Shown here: positions 1 to 6,125 of the stretch, piece after piece
Layout of the letters: each line of letters starts with the position of its first letter
How positions within the stretch are numbered: the first letter of the stretch is position 1
Assembly (NCBI RefSeq): GCF_947632445.1
Contig: NZ_CANRPM010000002.1
Location: 35,763 to 99,762, forward strand
Length of the DNA: 64,000 nt
DNA from: an uncultured Bacteroides sp.
GTDB taxonomy: Bacteria; Bacteroidota; Bacteroidia; Bacteroidales; Bacteroidaceae
Direction: 5' to 3'
The notes under the pieces: generated by a model
What the model saw: the letters and a program-made list of their open reading frames with translations, nothing else
Database searches by the model: none
Told to the model about the DNA's origin: nothing
Translations under genes and position numbers: made by a program

Positions 1-432
1 CGTATGCTTCATGCTGGCTTTCGGCTTCAGACGTTTATCGAGGAGGGTTACTTCTACTTCAACCGGTTGTTTGGGATAAGGCAGTAAGAACGTGTTTTCA
101 AAACCTTTTTGCACCTTGTGGGCTTCGTCGGTTTCCAGCCATTCCTGAAAGAGGGTAGAGAAAGACGTGCGGTAGATGACTGTCCCGTTTTCCTGTTTGC
201 GAACCGTTATTTGTCCGCAGCCGGTGAGGGGCAGCCGGTCCAGATTGTGCTTGCGTCCGCTCCAGCCGGGCAGTACCGACAGCTCGTCTACCCAGATCTC
301 CTGATGTTCGGCGTTGCCGGTAAAGAAATAGTCCACACGGAGAGTCATGTCCGTGAAATATTGCGAAAAGTCCTGCGCAGCCAGTGTACCGGCAGTCAGT
401 AGCAGAATGAGCATGCATGCATATTTTTTCAT
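1..432 (-). CDS. M64 (IgA) peptidase family protein, N-terminal 144 residues; gene continues past the window start
   Basis: The reading frame opens with ATG at 432-430 and runs without a stop to base 1, so only the first 144 residues are present. It starts with a signal peptide (lysines, a hydrophobic stretch LILLLTAGTLAA, then a likely cleavage before Gln-Asp). The mature part shows FTDMTLRVDYFFTGN, PGWSGRKHNLDRLPL and FQEWLETDEA, which I recognise as the N-terminal domain of Bacteroidetes M64 metallopeptidases. This is an all-beta domain ahead of the HExxH catalytic part, which lies outside the window. The protein would be secreted or periplasmic. A TATCTTTG -7 box lies 25 bases upstream of the start. 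The family name IgA peptidase comes from the founding member; its substrate in Bacteroides is not known from this sequence. The family call rests on recall of N-terminal motifs only. Confidence 0.72.
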   Translation of the reverse strand, partial: MKKYACMLILLLTAGTLAAQDFSQYFTDMTLRVDYFFTGNAEHQEIWVDELSVLPGWSGRKHNLDRLPLTGCGQITVRKQENGTVIYRTSFSTLFQEWLETDEAHKVQKGFENTFLLPYPKQPVEVEVTLLDKRLKPKASMKHT

Positions 433-456
433 ACCTTTTTCTTTTTATGGGAAACG

Positions 457-464
457 CAAAGATA
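457..464 (-). promoter_or_regulatory. Bacteroides -7 box (TATCTTTG) for the M64 peptidase gene
   Basis: On the minus strand this reads TATCTTTG, a match to the Bacteroides primary-sigma -7 consensus TAnnTTTG. It sits 25 nt before the ATG at 432. No good -33 TTTG at the usual spacing was seen. Confidence 0.6.
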
Positions 465-527
465 CAGATTTTATCATATATATACAAGAAAAGTAACAAT
501 CCCGCTCTTTTTTGCTGAAAAAAACGC

Positions 528-535
528 TAACTTTG
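528..535 (+). promoter_or_regulatory. Bacteroides -7 box (TAACTTTG) for the Lrp-family gene
   Basis: TAACTTTG matches TAnnTTTG and lies 42 nt before the ATG at 578, leaving room for a leader of about 35 nt. A TTTG occurs upstream but closer than the usual 19-21 nt. Confidence 0.6.
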
Positions 536-577
536 CAGCGTAGTAATTTTAGTCATTATAATTAAAGAGAATTAAAA

Positions 578-1063
578 ATGGGACATCATCAATTGGATAC
601 TTTGGACGAGCAGATTCTGAAACTGATAGCTGATAATGCCCGTATTCCTTTCTTGGAAGTGGCTCGTGTCTGTGATGTGTCTGGCGCTGCCATTCATCAA
701 CGCATTCAGAAACTGACCAATCTGGGAGTACTGAAAGGCTCGGAATATGTCATTGACCCCGAAAAGATCGGTTATGAAACGTGTGCGTACATCGGTATCT
801 ATTTGAAAGACCCCTCCTCATCAGATACGGTTATCAAGGCTTTGAAGAATATTCCTGAGATTGTGGAGTGTCATATCACTACCGGTAAGTACGACATGTT
901 CATCAAGCTTTATGCCCGCAACAACCATCACCTGCAGAATATTATTCAGGAGAAACTACAGCCGCTGGGCATGGCACGGACGGAAACGTTGATTTCCTTC
1001 CACGAAGTGATTAAGCGCCAGATGCCGATTCTGATAGAAGATGAGGAGCAGAAAGAAGATTGA
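578..1063 (+). CDS. Lrp/AsnC family transcriptional regulator
   Basis: The protein has 161 residues, the normal length for Lrp/AsnC regulators. An N-terminal winged helix-turn-helix (about residues 5-55, with DEQILKLIADNARIPFLEVA and a recognition segment around GAAIHQRIQKL) is followed by a RAM ligand-binding domain (about 70-150, including the core VECHITTGKYDMFIKLYA). Lrp proteins bind DNA as octamer or hexadecamer assemblies and usually sense an amino acid. The ligand cannot be read from the sequence. The gene stands alone, has its own promoter, and converges on folA with only 29 bases between stop codons. No neighbouring amino-acid gene points to a specific regulon, so a global or autoregulated role is as likely as a local one. 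Confidence 0.93.
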   Translation: MGHHQLDTLDEQILKLIADNARIPFLEVARVCDVSGAAIHQRIQKLTNLGVLKGSEYVIDPEKIGYETCAYIGIYLKDPSSSDTVIKALKNIPEIVECHITTGKYDMFIKLYARNNHHLQNIIQEKLQPLGMARTETLISFHEVIKRQMPILIEDEEQKED

Positions 1064-1081
1064 ATGAAGGGGAAGCTGTGA

Positions 1082-1107
1082 TATGTCAGGCATTAGTACC
1101 TGACATA
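1082..1107. terminator. Hairpin between convergent Lrp and folA genes
   Basis: TATGTCAGG (1082-1090) and CCTGACATA (1099-1107) form a perfect 9-bp stem with an 8-nt loop. It overlaps the last codons of folA. There is no clear U tract on either side, so it may be a weak bidirectional terminator. Confidence 0.45.
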
Positions 1108-1581
1108 GTCTACAAAAGCATACGGACAGGGATGTTTTTCATCGGCAGGATGGACATCCCTGTTTTTTTCGTGCCATGTCTCAGACCGTACCGGCGGGAA
1201 GTAAGCGTCCGCTTGTGGAGCTTCTGCGTCTATCTCTGTCAGACAGAGACGGTCGGCCAGCAGCATGGCCTGCCGGTAGATGCTTTCGCCGCCAATGATA
1301 TAGACCTCTTCGTCAGTACTGCAATGTCCTAAGGCTTCTTCCAAGTTAGTGAATACTTCTGCGCCGGGGCAGTTGGCAGCGGGGTTGGACGAGAGTACGA
1401 TGTTGCGCCGGTTAGGCAGGGCGCCTTTAGGTAGCGATTCGAAGGTCTTGCGGCCCATGATGATGGTATGCCCAGTGGTCAGTGCCTTGAAGTGCTTCAG
1501 GTCGTTGGGTAACCAGAAGAGCAGTTTGTTCTGGTAACCGATGGCCATGCGGCGATCTACGGCGGCTATGATGCTGATCAT
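1093..1581 (-). CDS. folA: Dihydrofolate reductase
   Basis: The enzyme reduces dihydrofolate to tetrahydrofolate with NADPH in the cytoplasm, restoring the folate that ThyA oxidises. From the ATG at 1581 the protein has 162 residues, the standard DHFR length. The frame is open 15 codons further upstream, but that segment overlaps the thyA stop and lacks DHFR character, so MISIIAAVD is preferred as the start. Visible motifs are the N-terminal strand ISIIAAVDRRMAIG, the substrate helix LPNDLKHFKALT, the NADPH-binding IIMGRKTFESLP, and EVYIIGGESIYRQ before the C-terminal strands. The usual Pro-Trp of the active site is Phe-Trp here. The gene follows thyA by 22 nt and is surely cotranscribed with it. 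Confidence 0.96.
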   Translation of the reverse strand: MISIIAAVDRRMAIGYQNKLLFWLPNDLKHFKALTTGHTIIMGRKTFESLPKGALPNRRNIVLSSNPAANCPGAEVFTNLEEALGHCSTDEEVYIIGGESIYRQAMLLADRLCLTEIDAEAPQADAYFPPVRSETWHEKNRDVHPADEKHPCPYAFVDYVRY

Positions 1582-1603
1582 GTCTTTTCTTTCTGTTTCG
1601 GGG

Positions 1604-2398
1604 TTATACGGATACTTTGCCTGCAATGTGCGGATGCGGGTTATAGTTTGCCAGCTCGAAGTCCTCGTACCGGAAGTCGAAAATACTCTTTACGTCCGGG
1701 TTGATTATCATCTGCGGCAGGGGGCGAGGTTCGCGCGTCAGTTGCAGTTTCACCTGCTCCAAGTGGTTCAGGTAGATGTGTGCGTCGCCCAGCGTGTGGA
1801 TAAAGTCGCCCGCCTTCAAACCCGTTACCTGTGCCATCATCTGCAACAGTAGGGCATACGAAGCGATGTTGAAAGGTACGCCCAGGAAGGTGTCCGCGCT
1901 GCGTTGGTACAGTTGCAGGCTCAGTCGTCCGTTGGCTACGTAGAACTGGAAGAAAGCGTGGCAGGGCGGCAGATTCATGTTGTTCAAATCCCCTACGTTC
2001 CAAGCGCTCACGATGATACGGCGCGAGTCGGGGTTGTGCTTGATGGTTTCCACGGCTTCGCTAATCTGGTCGATAAAGTTACCCTGGTAGTCGGGCCACG
2101 AACGCCATTGGTATCCGTAGATGTGTCCCAAGTCGCCGTTTGCATCGGCCCATTCATTCCAGATGCGTACACCATGATCTTGCAGGTACTTCACGTTGGT
2201 GTCACCTTTGAGAAACCAAAGCAGTTCGTAGATAATGGATTTCAAATGCAGCTTCTTGGTGGTGAGACAGGGAAACCCATCGTCCAGGTTGAAGCGCATT
2301 TGGTGGCCGAACACGCTGAGGGTGCCCGTGCCGGTCCGGTCGCTTTTCTCGACGCCTTCGGTCAGTATGCGGTTGAGCAGGTCTAAATATTGTTTCAT
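1604..2398 (-). CDS. thyA: Thymidylate synthase
   Basis: ThyA methylates dUMP to dTMP using methylene-tetrahydrofolate, which becomes dihydrofolate and is recycled by the next gene, folA. The 264-residue length equals that of the E. coli enzyme. It starts with [16 protein letters not shown]. The phosphate-binding loop is [12 protein letters not shown], the catalytic cysteine lies in [13 protein letters not shown], and the nucleotide-binding segment is [20 protein letters not shown]. The C-terminus ends in AGKVSV in place of the usual AVAI-type tail. A TACCTTTG promoter box is 24 nt upstream. thyA-folA form a two-gene operon. Nothing looks broken. Confidence 0.98.
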   Translation of the reverse strand: MKQYLDLLNRILTEGVEKSDRTGTGTLSVFGHQMRFNLDDGFPCLTTKKLHLKSIIYELLWFLKGDTNVKYLQDHGVRIWNEWADANGDLGHIYGYQWRSWPDYQGNFIDQISEAVETIKHNPDSRRIIVSAWNVGDLNNMNLPPCHAFFQFYVANGRLSLQLYQRSADTFLGVPFNIASYALLLQMMAQVTGLKAGDFIHTLGDAHIYLNHLEQVKLQLTREPRPLPQMIINPDVKSIFDFRYEDFELANYNPHPHIAGKVSV

Positions 2399-2421
2399 GG
2401 CGTAACTCCTTTATTGGGATG

Positions 2422-2429
2422 CAAAGGTA
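2422..2429 (-). promoter_or_regulatory. Bacteroides -7 box (TACCTTTG) for thyA-folA
   Basis: Minus-strand TACCTTTG fits TAnnTTTG and lies 24 nt upstream of the thyA ATG. Confidence 0.6.
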
Positions 2430-2471
2430 ACCTTTTTAGGCAAAGAATGAAGAGACGGCCGTAGGGAATTT

Positions 2472-3722
2472 TCAGAGGAACGGCGTGAACAGATGGGCAA
2501 ACCACCCCACAAACTTCTTCCATGCCGATCGTTCTTTCCAATATTCGGGTGTCATCAGCGTACTGTTCTGTTTGTTTTTGTTGAACATTTCAGTGAGTTC
2601 GGCTGTCGTTTCGGGGTCGAAGATGAAGGCATTCGTCTCATAATCGTAGCGCAGGCTGCGACTGTTTAGGTTAGCCGTACCTACGGTGCAGAAGCTGTCG
2701 TCCACCATCATAACCTTGGAGTGATGGAAACCGCCGTTGAACAGGTATATCTTGGCACCTTTCTTCATCAGTTTGTGCAGGATGTAGAAGGCCGCTTCGG
2801 GCGTAAAGGGTACATCGGATACTGAAGGAACCATGATTTCCACTTCCGTCCCCTTCTTCAATGCTTGTTTAATGGCTTTCTTGATGGACTTGGTAGGTAC
2901 GAAGTAAGGATTTACGAGGCGTATCAGGCTGTCGGCTTCGCAGATGGAAGTGGCGTACGCACGGCTGATGGAGCGTGGTGTCTCACGTGGCATACGGTCT
3001 ACAATCATAATCTCCTCAGCAATGCTGTCCGGCAGTTGGGGTGCGTCGGGGAAGTATTCCGGTCCGCCGATGTGCTGCCCCGTCTCACGGTTCCACATGG
3101 TCAGGAAGATACCTTGCAGGTAGCGGACGGCATCGCCTTCGATTCGGGCATGGATATCGTGCCATTCCCCGATCTTGGGCAGGCCCTTGATATAATAGTC
3201 GGCCACATTCATTCCGCCCGTATAGCCTGTCTTTCCGTCAATGACTACGATCTTGCGGTGGTCGCGGTGTATGGCGTGGTTGAACCAGGGGAAGGTAATC
3301 GGGTCGAACTTGACAATCTCGATGCCTTGTTCGCGGATTGCTTTCATGTGTTCCTTTGTCAGAGGCTGGTTGTTCGACAGGTTGCCGAAGGCATCGAACA
3401 GTGCACGCACTTCTACACCCTCCCTGACCTTCTGGCCCAATAGCCGGAAAAGGGCTCCGGCAATGGAGTCGTTGCGGAAGTTGAAGTATTCCAAATGGAC
3501 ATGGTGGCGTGCACCTCGGATCGCTTCAAACAGGTCAATGAACTTGTCTTCGCCGCTCATAAGTAGCTTCACCCGGTTATTGTAAGCCAGCGGCGCACCC
3601 ATATCTTTCAGACGGTGCATGACGATGCTGTCGCTATGGATGGTTTGGGCAACGGTATGTCCCGTATGGAATAGTAATGCCGTTGTCAGTAATAAATGAT
3701 ATATAAAACCTTTCTTTGCCAT
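2472..3722 (-). CDS. Phospholipase D-like protein, cardiolipin synthase type, with signal peptide
   Basis: The protein has 416 residues from MAKKGF; an in-frame upstream ATG at 3755 lies beyond the promoter box and is rejected. A signal peptide (about 1-26, ending HTGHTVAQ) precedes the enzyme, so it is exported and lacks the two N-terminal membrane helices of standard ClsA. Two HKD motifs are present: HRDHRKIVVIDGKTGYTGG (about residue 165) and HHSKVMMVDDSFCTVGTANL (about 345). This is the signature of the cardiolipin synthase branch of the phospholipase D family, which joins two phosphatidylglycerols or hydrolyses phosphodiesters. The second motif is followed by NSRSLRYDYETNAFIFDP, typical of cardiolipin synthases. 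The gene stands alone with its own promoter. A periplasmic phospholipase D or nuclease role cannot be excluded. Confidence 0.85.
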   Translation of the reverse strand: MAKKGFIYHLLLTTALLFHTGHTVAQTIHSDSIVMHRLKDMGAPLAYNNRVKLLMSGEDKFIDLFEAIRGARHHVHLEYFNFRNDSIAGALFRLLGQKVREGVEVRALFDAFGNLSNNQPLTKEHMKAIREQGIEIVKFDPITFPWFNHAIHRDHRKIVVIDGKTGYTGGMNVADYYIKGLPKIGEWHDIHARIEGDAVRYLQGIFLTMWNRETGQHIGGPEYFPDAPQLPDSIAEEIMIVDRMPRETPRSISRAYATSICEADSLIRLVNPYFVPTKSIKKAIKQALKKGTEVEIMVPSVSDVPFTPEAAFYILHKLMKKGAKIYLFNGGFHHSKVMMVDDSFCTVGTANLNSRSLRYDYETNAFIFDPETTAELTEMFNKNKQNSTLMTPEYWKERSAWKKFVGWFAHLFTPFL

Positions 3723-3741
3723 GTCAGTTTTTTTACGATAG

Positions 3742-3749
3742 CAAAGATA
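3742..3749 (-). promoter_or_regulatory. Bacteroides -7 box (TATCTTTG) for the phospholipase D-like gene
   Basis: Minus-strand TATCTTTG lies 20 nt before the ATG at 3722. It excludes the in-frame ATG at 3755 as a start. Confidence 0.6.
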
Positions 3750-3798
3750 TAACATCTCACGGACAATACGGTTCTTTGTGCAGGGGAAAAAGTCGTTT

Positions 3799-4131
3799 TT
3801 ATGCCAAAGAAGCTATTTTTTTGTACATAAGAAACAGCAGTACGACAACAGCCACTGCCAGTGATTTGGGATCTGTCTGCATCATACCGTTTTCTATAGT
3901 GGTGGTGAACGTCTCGCGCAGCGTATCCCACACCAGTTGCACTCCGTCCAGCAGGACGAACAGCACGGCGGCCAGCGTAAATCCTCCGGCTGTCCATAGG
4001 TGTGCCAGGCGGTTGCTTCGATGGGGCAGGCGGCGCATCACGCGGCGTGTGAATCCGTTGTCGGCCACTTCCTGCCTTTGTCCGGCGAAGAAGTTTTCCA
4101 GTAACTTGTCATTATTTTCCGTCATAACCAT
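3799..4131 (-). CDS. DUF5056-type small membrane protein, probable partner of the ECF sigma factor
   Basis: This is a 110-residue protein with a charged N-terminal half (MTENNDKLLENFFAGQRQEV, then DNGFTRRVMRRLP) and two hydrophobic segments (about residues 47-63 and 88-104). It matches my memory of DUF5056, found in Bacteroidetes directly after ECF sigma genes. Its start overlaps the 3' end of the sigma gene by about 20 nt, so the two are translationally coupled. The layout, a cytoplasmic N-terminus before a membrane anchor, resembles a short anti-sigma factor, but there is no zinc-binding HxxxCxxC motif. The anti-sigma role is inference from position. An ATG two codons downstream is an equally good start. 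Confidence 0.72.
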   Translation of the reverse strand: MVMTENNDKLLENFFAGQRQEVADNGFTRRVMRRLPHRSNRLAHLWTAGGFTLAAVLFVLLDGVQLVWDTLRETFTTTIENGMMQTDPKSLAVAVVVLLFLMYKKIASLA

Positions 4132-4657
4132 TCTGTTTTAAGTATGTTGCCATCTTTCCTTTGGCCCTCGAAAGATGGCTTTTTACGGTTCCCGTGGGGC
4201 ATCCGGTAATGCTCGCGATCTTGTCTATGCTTTGGTCTTCCAAGTAGAAGAGGGTGATGCAGGTACGCTCGATGTCTCTCAGTGTGGCCAACGCACGGTG
4301 CAGGTCTGAATGCAGGCCCGTGTCCGGCTGGCGCACGCAGCATTGGGCATCTACCCGCGCCGTATCTAAATCGTCTGTCTCCTTTCGGCTTCGAAGATAA
4401 TCATAATATTGGTTGTATGCAATGCGGTAGAGCCAGGTGGAGAAACTGGACAGGTTCTTGAAGGAGGCCAGGTTGGTGTAGGCACGGATAAAGGTGTCTT
4501 GCGCTAAGTCATCACTCAGTTCGCTGTCGCCGCAGGTCAGGTTCAGGAAGAGGCGCCTTACGGGCGACTGGTATTTCCTGACCAGTTGGTCGAAGGCGCG
4601 GGTGTTGTGGAACACCACGACCTGCGTAATCAGCGATATGTCGTTGAGTTGGCTCAT
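4112..4657 (-). CDS. RNA polymerase ECF sigma factor (sigma-70 family)
   Basis: The protein has 181 residues, typical of group-4 sigma factors. Region 2 spans about residues 18-85, with FDQLVRKYQSPVRRLFLNLT, DLAQDTFIRAYTNLASF and FSTWLYRIAYNQYYDYLR. Region 4 spans about 120-172 and carries the helix-turn-helix around SIDKIASITGCPTGTVKSHL followed by SRAKGKM. It overlaps the upstream DUF6249 gene by 4 nt and the downstream DUF5056 gene by 20 nt, so the three form one tightly coupled operon. ECF factors of this kind direct RNA polymerase to a small regulon, often including their own operon. No carbohydrate genes are adjacent, so an envelope-stress role is more likely than PUL control. That last point is inference. 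Confidence 0.93.
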   Translation of the reverse strand: MSQLNDISLITQVVVFHNTRAFDQLVRKYQSPVRRLFLNLTCGDSELSDDLAQDTFIRAYTNLASFKNLSSFSTWLYRIAYNQYYDYLRSRKETDDLDTARVDAQCCVRQPDTGLHSDLHRALATLRDIERTCITLFYLEDQSIDKIASITGCPTGTVKSHLSRAKGKMATYLKQNGYDGK

Positions 4658-5358
4658 GCTTCCGGTTCGTTTGTGTCTTCGGCATTAAGCGTGTTTTTTT
4701 CGTTATGCTCCGTGCGGGTGATAGGCTGGCTGTCGCCTTGTTTCGGCTGGGTATAATAGATAGTCACCTGTCCGAATCCCGTAAACATGATGAGCAGTCC
4801 GATGCAGCCCAGACCGAATTCGTCTGTAAAGGCCCACAGGAAGATGAAAAGCCCGATGCCTAAGAAAATGTTCTTGATGCCTCGATTGCGCAGATCTTTT
4901 GTTCCTGTTTCCTTGGCATCCTTGAAAAAATCGGGAGGCAGCTGTTGTCCGGCAGCCAATGCCTGTTCGGCCAGGCGATATTTGGCCTTTCGGCTCTTGT
5001 AGCGGAAGTAGAAGATGATGAAGATGTGTAGCGCGGGCAGGCCAAATACGAAGATGATAGCCGTTATGGCGACGATAGTTTCCGATACATCATCGCCGAA
5101 GTTGAAGCCCGTCCATTGCGGGCTGCTGCTGTCGTGACGGTGGTGGTAGGTGCCGTCGTTGTCGGCTTCACCGGAGTCGGTGCCTTCGTAAGTGGTAATG
5201 CTCAGAGTGTCGGTGGTTCGTTGGCCGTCTATCACGGTGTCTTGCAGCTCGATGACGCGTTTCATGTCATTTGCAGTGATAGTTACAGTTCTGTTTCCGG
5301 CCTGCATGCCCAGGCTGGTGACGGCCATCAGGCCGAATAGGATAAGGATACGTTTCAT
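4654..5358 (-). CDS. DUF6249-type membrane protein, first gene of the sigma-factor operon
   Basis: The protein has 234 residues: a signal peptide (MKRILILFGLMAVTSLGMQA), a periplasmic segment rich in Asp, Thr and His (about 21-85), a membrane helix (about 92-115), a cytoplasmic stretch with PPDFFKDAKE, and two more helices (about 165-205), then a polar tail. The middle resembles DUF6249, a family of small Bacteroidetes membrane proteins of unknown function often linked to sigma factors. It overlaps the sigma gene by four nucleotides. No TAnnTTTG box was found upstream, which would suit transcription by the operon's own sigma factor, though this is inference. It could be the sensor part of the system. 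Confidence 0.68.
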   Translation of the reverse strand: MKRILILFGLMAVTSLGMQAGNRTVTITANDMKRVIELQDTVIDGQRTTDTLSITTYEGTDSGEADNDGTYHHRHDSSSPQWTGFNFGDDVSETIVAITAIIFVFGLPALHIFIIFYFRYKSRKAKYRLAEQALAAGQQLPPDFFKDAKETGTKDLRNRGIKNIFLGIGLFIFLWAFTDEFGLGCIGLLIMFTGFGQVTIYYTQPKQGDSQPITRTEHNEKNTLNAEDTNEPEA

Positions 5359-5545
5359 ATTCGTCAGTCTTTTATTCGTTGCTTATTTTTTTGTTTTCTT
5401 TATCTGTCAGACGGAATATACACCCGCCAAGTTGCAAAGAGACAACTTTTTTTTCAGATTTCTTCGGATAGCTCCTATTTTCCCATAAAAGTCGCAGAGA
5501 CATTTTAATCGTACACTAAATCCCTATAAGTGGGTAGACTGAAAA

Positions 5546-5577
5546 TTTGTTTGGTCGTATAAATACCCCTATCTTTG
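5546..5577 (+). promoter_or_regulatory. Bacteroides promoter (TTTG - 20 nt - TATCTTTG)
   Basis: TTTG at 5546-5549 is followed after 20 nt by TATCTTTG at 5570-5577, a complete match to the Bacteroides -33/-7 arrangement. The start point would fall near 5584, which forces the downstream gene to begin at 5601 or 5628 rather than at the in-frame ATG at 5547. Confidence 0.8.
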
Positions 5578-5600
5578 CCGCCACAATTTATTATAGACAA

Positions 5601-5945
5601 ATGTTTTTGGAGAAACTGCGCCGCATCATGAAGTATTTTCTTCCCCTGTTGTTTCTGACGTATTGGGGAGGAGTCTTGCTGTTCACCCATTCACATGTGG
5701 TGAACGGGGTCATCATTGTGCATTCGCATCCCTTCAAAACCGGCCATCAGCACACTCAGGGTCAGGCCGAGACCATCTTCTTTCTCGATCACTACGTGGC
5801 TTCTTCCGTTCCTGTGCTGTTGGTTGCCATTCCCTGCTTCTGTGCTTTGTTGGGCATGCTGGCTGTTCCTCGCAGGGCGCGTCTTAGTTTGTCGAAGTTG
5901 GAGGATGGCATCCGTCTGCGTGCTCCTCCCGTTTATGTCCTCTGA
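5601..5945 (+). CDS. Small histidine-rich membrane protein upstream of a TonB-dependent receptor
   Basis: From ATG 5601 the protein has 114 residues; ATG 5628 (MKYFLPLLFLTYW) is an alternative. Two hydrophobic segments flank a histidine-rich loop: the first is around YFLPLLFLTYWGGVLLF, the loop carries THSHVVNGVIIVHSHPF and TGHQHTQGQ, and the second is around VPVLLVAIPCFCALLGM. Seven histidines in about 30 residues suggest divalent-metal binding on the periplasmic side. It has its own strong promoter and is followed, 180 nt later, by a TonB-dependent receptor in the same direction. I do not recognise a named family. A role in metal sensing, delivery or as partner of the receptor is inference from composition and position. 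Confidence 0.7.
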   Translation: MFLEKLRRIMKYFLPLLFLTYWGGVLLFTHSHVVNGVIIVHSHPFKTGHQHTQGQAETIFFLDHYVASSVPVLLVAIPCFCALLGMLAVPRRARLSLSKLEDGIRLRAPPVYVL

Positions 5946-5986
5946 TTGACCGATTTATAGTTGTGACCGGTAGGTGTTCATGGATT

Positions 5987-6067
5987 CACCGCAGATTACT
6001 CGGATTGTTATAGATTGTTCCATCTGATTTTCTGTGTTTGAGGACAATATCTGCGTAATCTGTGGTG
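5987..6067. repeat. Long imperfect inverted repeat between the histidine-rich gene and the receptor gene
   Basis: CACCGCAGATTAC (5987-5999) pairs with GTAATCTGTGGTG (6055-6067) in 12 of 13 positions, with further partial pairing inside. The GTAATCTGTGGTG type of sequence is, from memory, a common dispersed intergenic element in Bacteroides. It may act as a terminator or attenuator. Confidence 0.55.
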
Positions 6068-6125
6068 AGTATTAGTTTAGGTACATCTACTCTTTCCTTT
6101 ATTTAAATAATAAGATAGAAGACAC

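Noticed and set aside
3686..3997. Minus-strand frame between the phospholipase D gene and DUF5056 gene
   Set aside because: Overlaps both genes in another frame and includes the promoter of the phospholipase D gene.
5547..5600. Longer start of the histidine-rich protein
   Set aside because: The ATG at 5547 lies within the -33/-7 promoter, so it would not be on the transcript.
5941..6125. Cobalamin riboswitch before the TonB receptor
   Set aside because: I looked for a B12-box-like sequence in the leader and saw none; the structure there is a simple inverted repeat.
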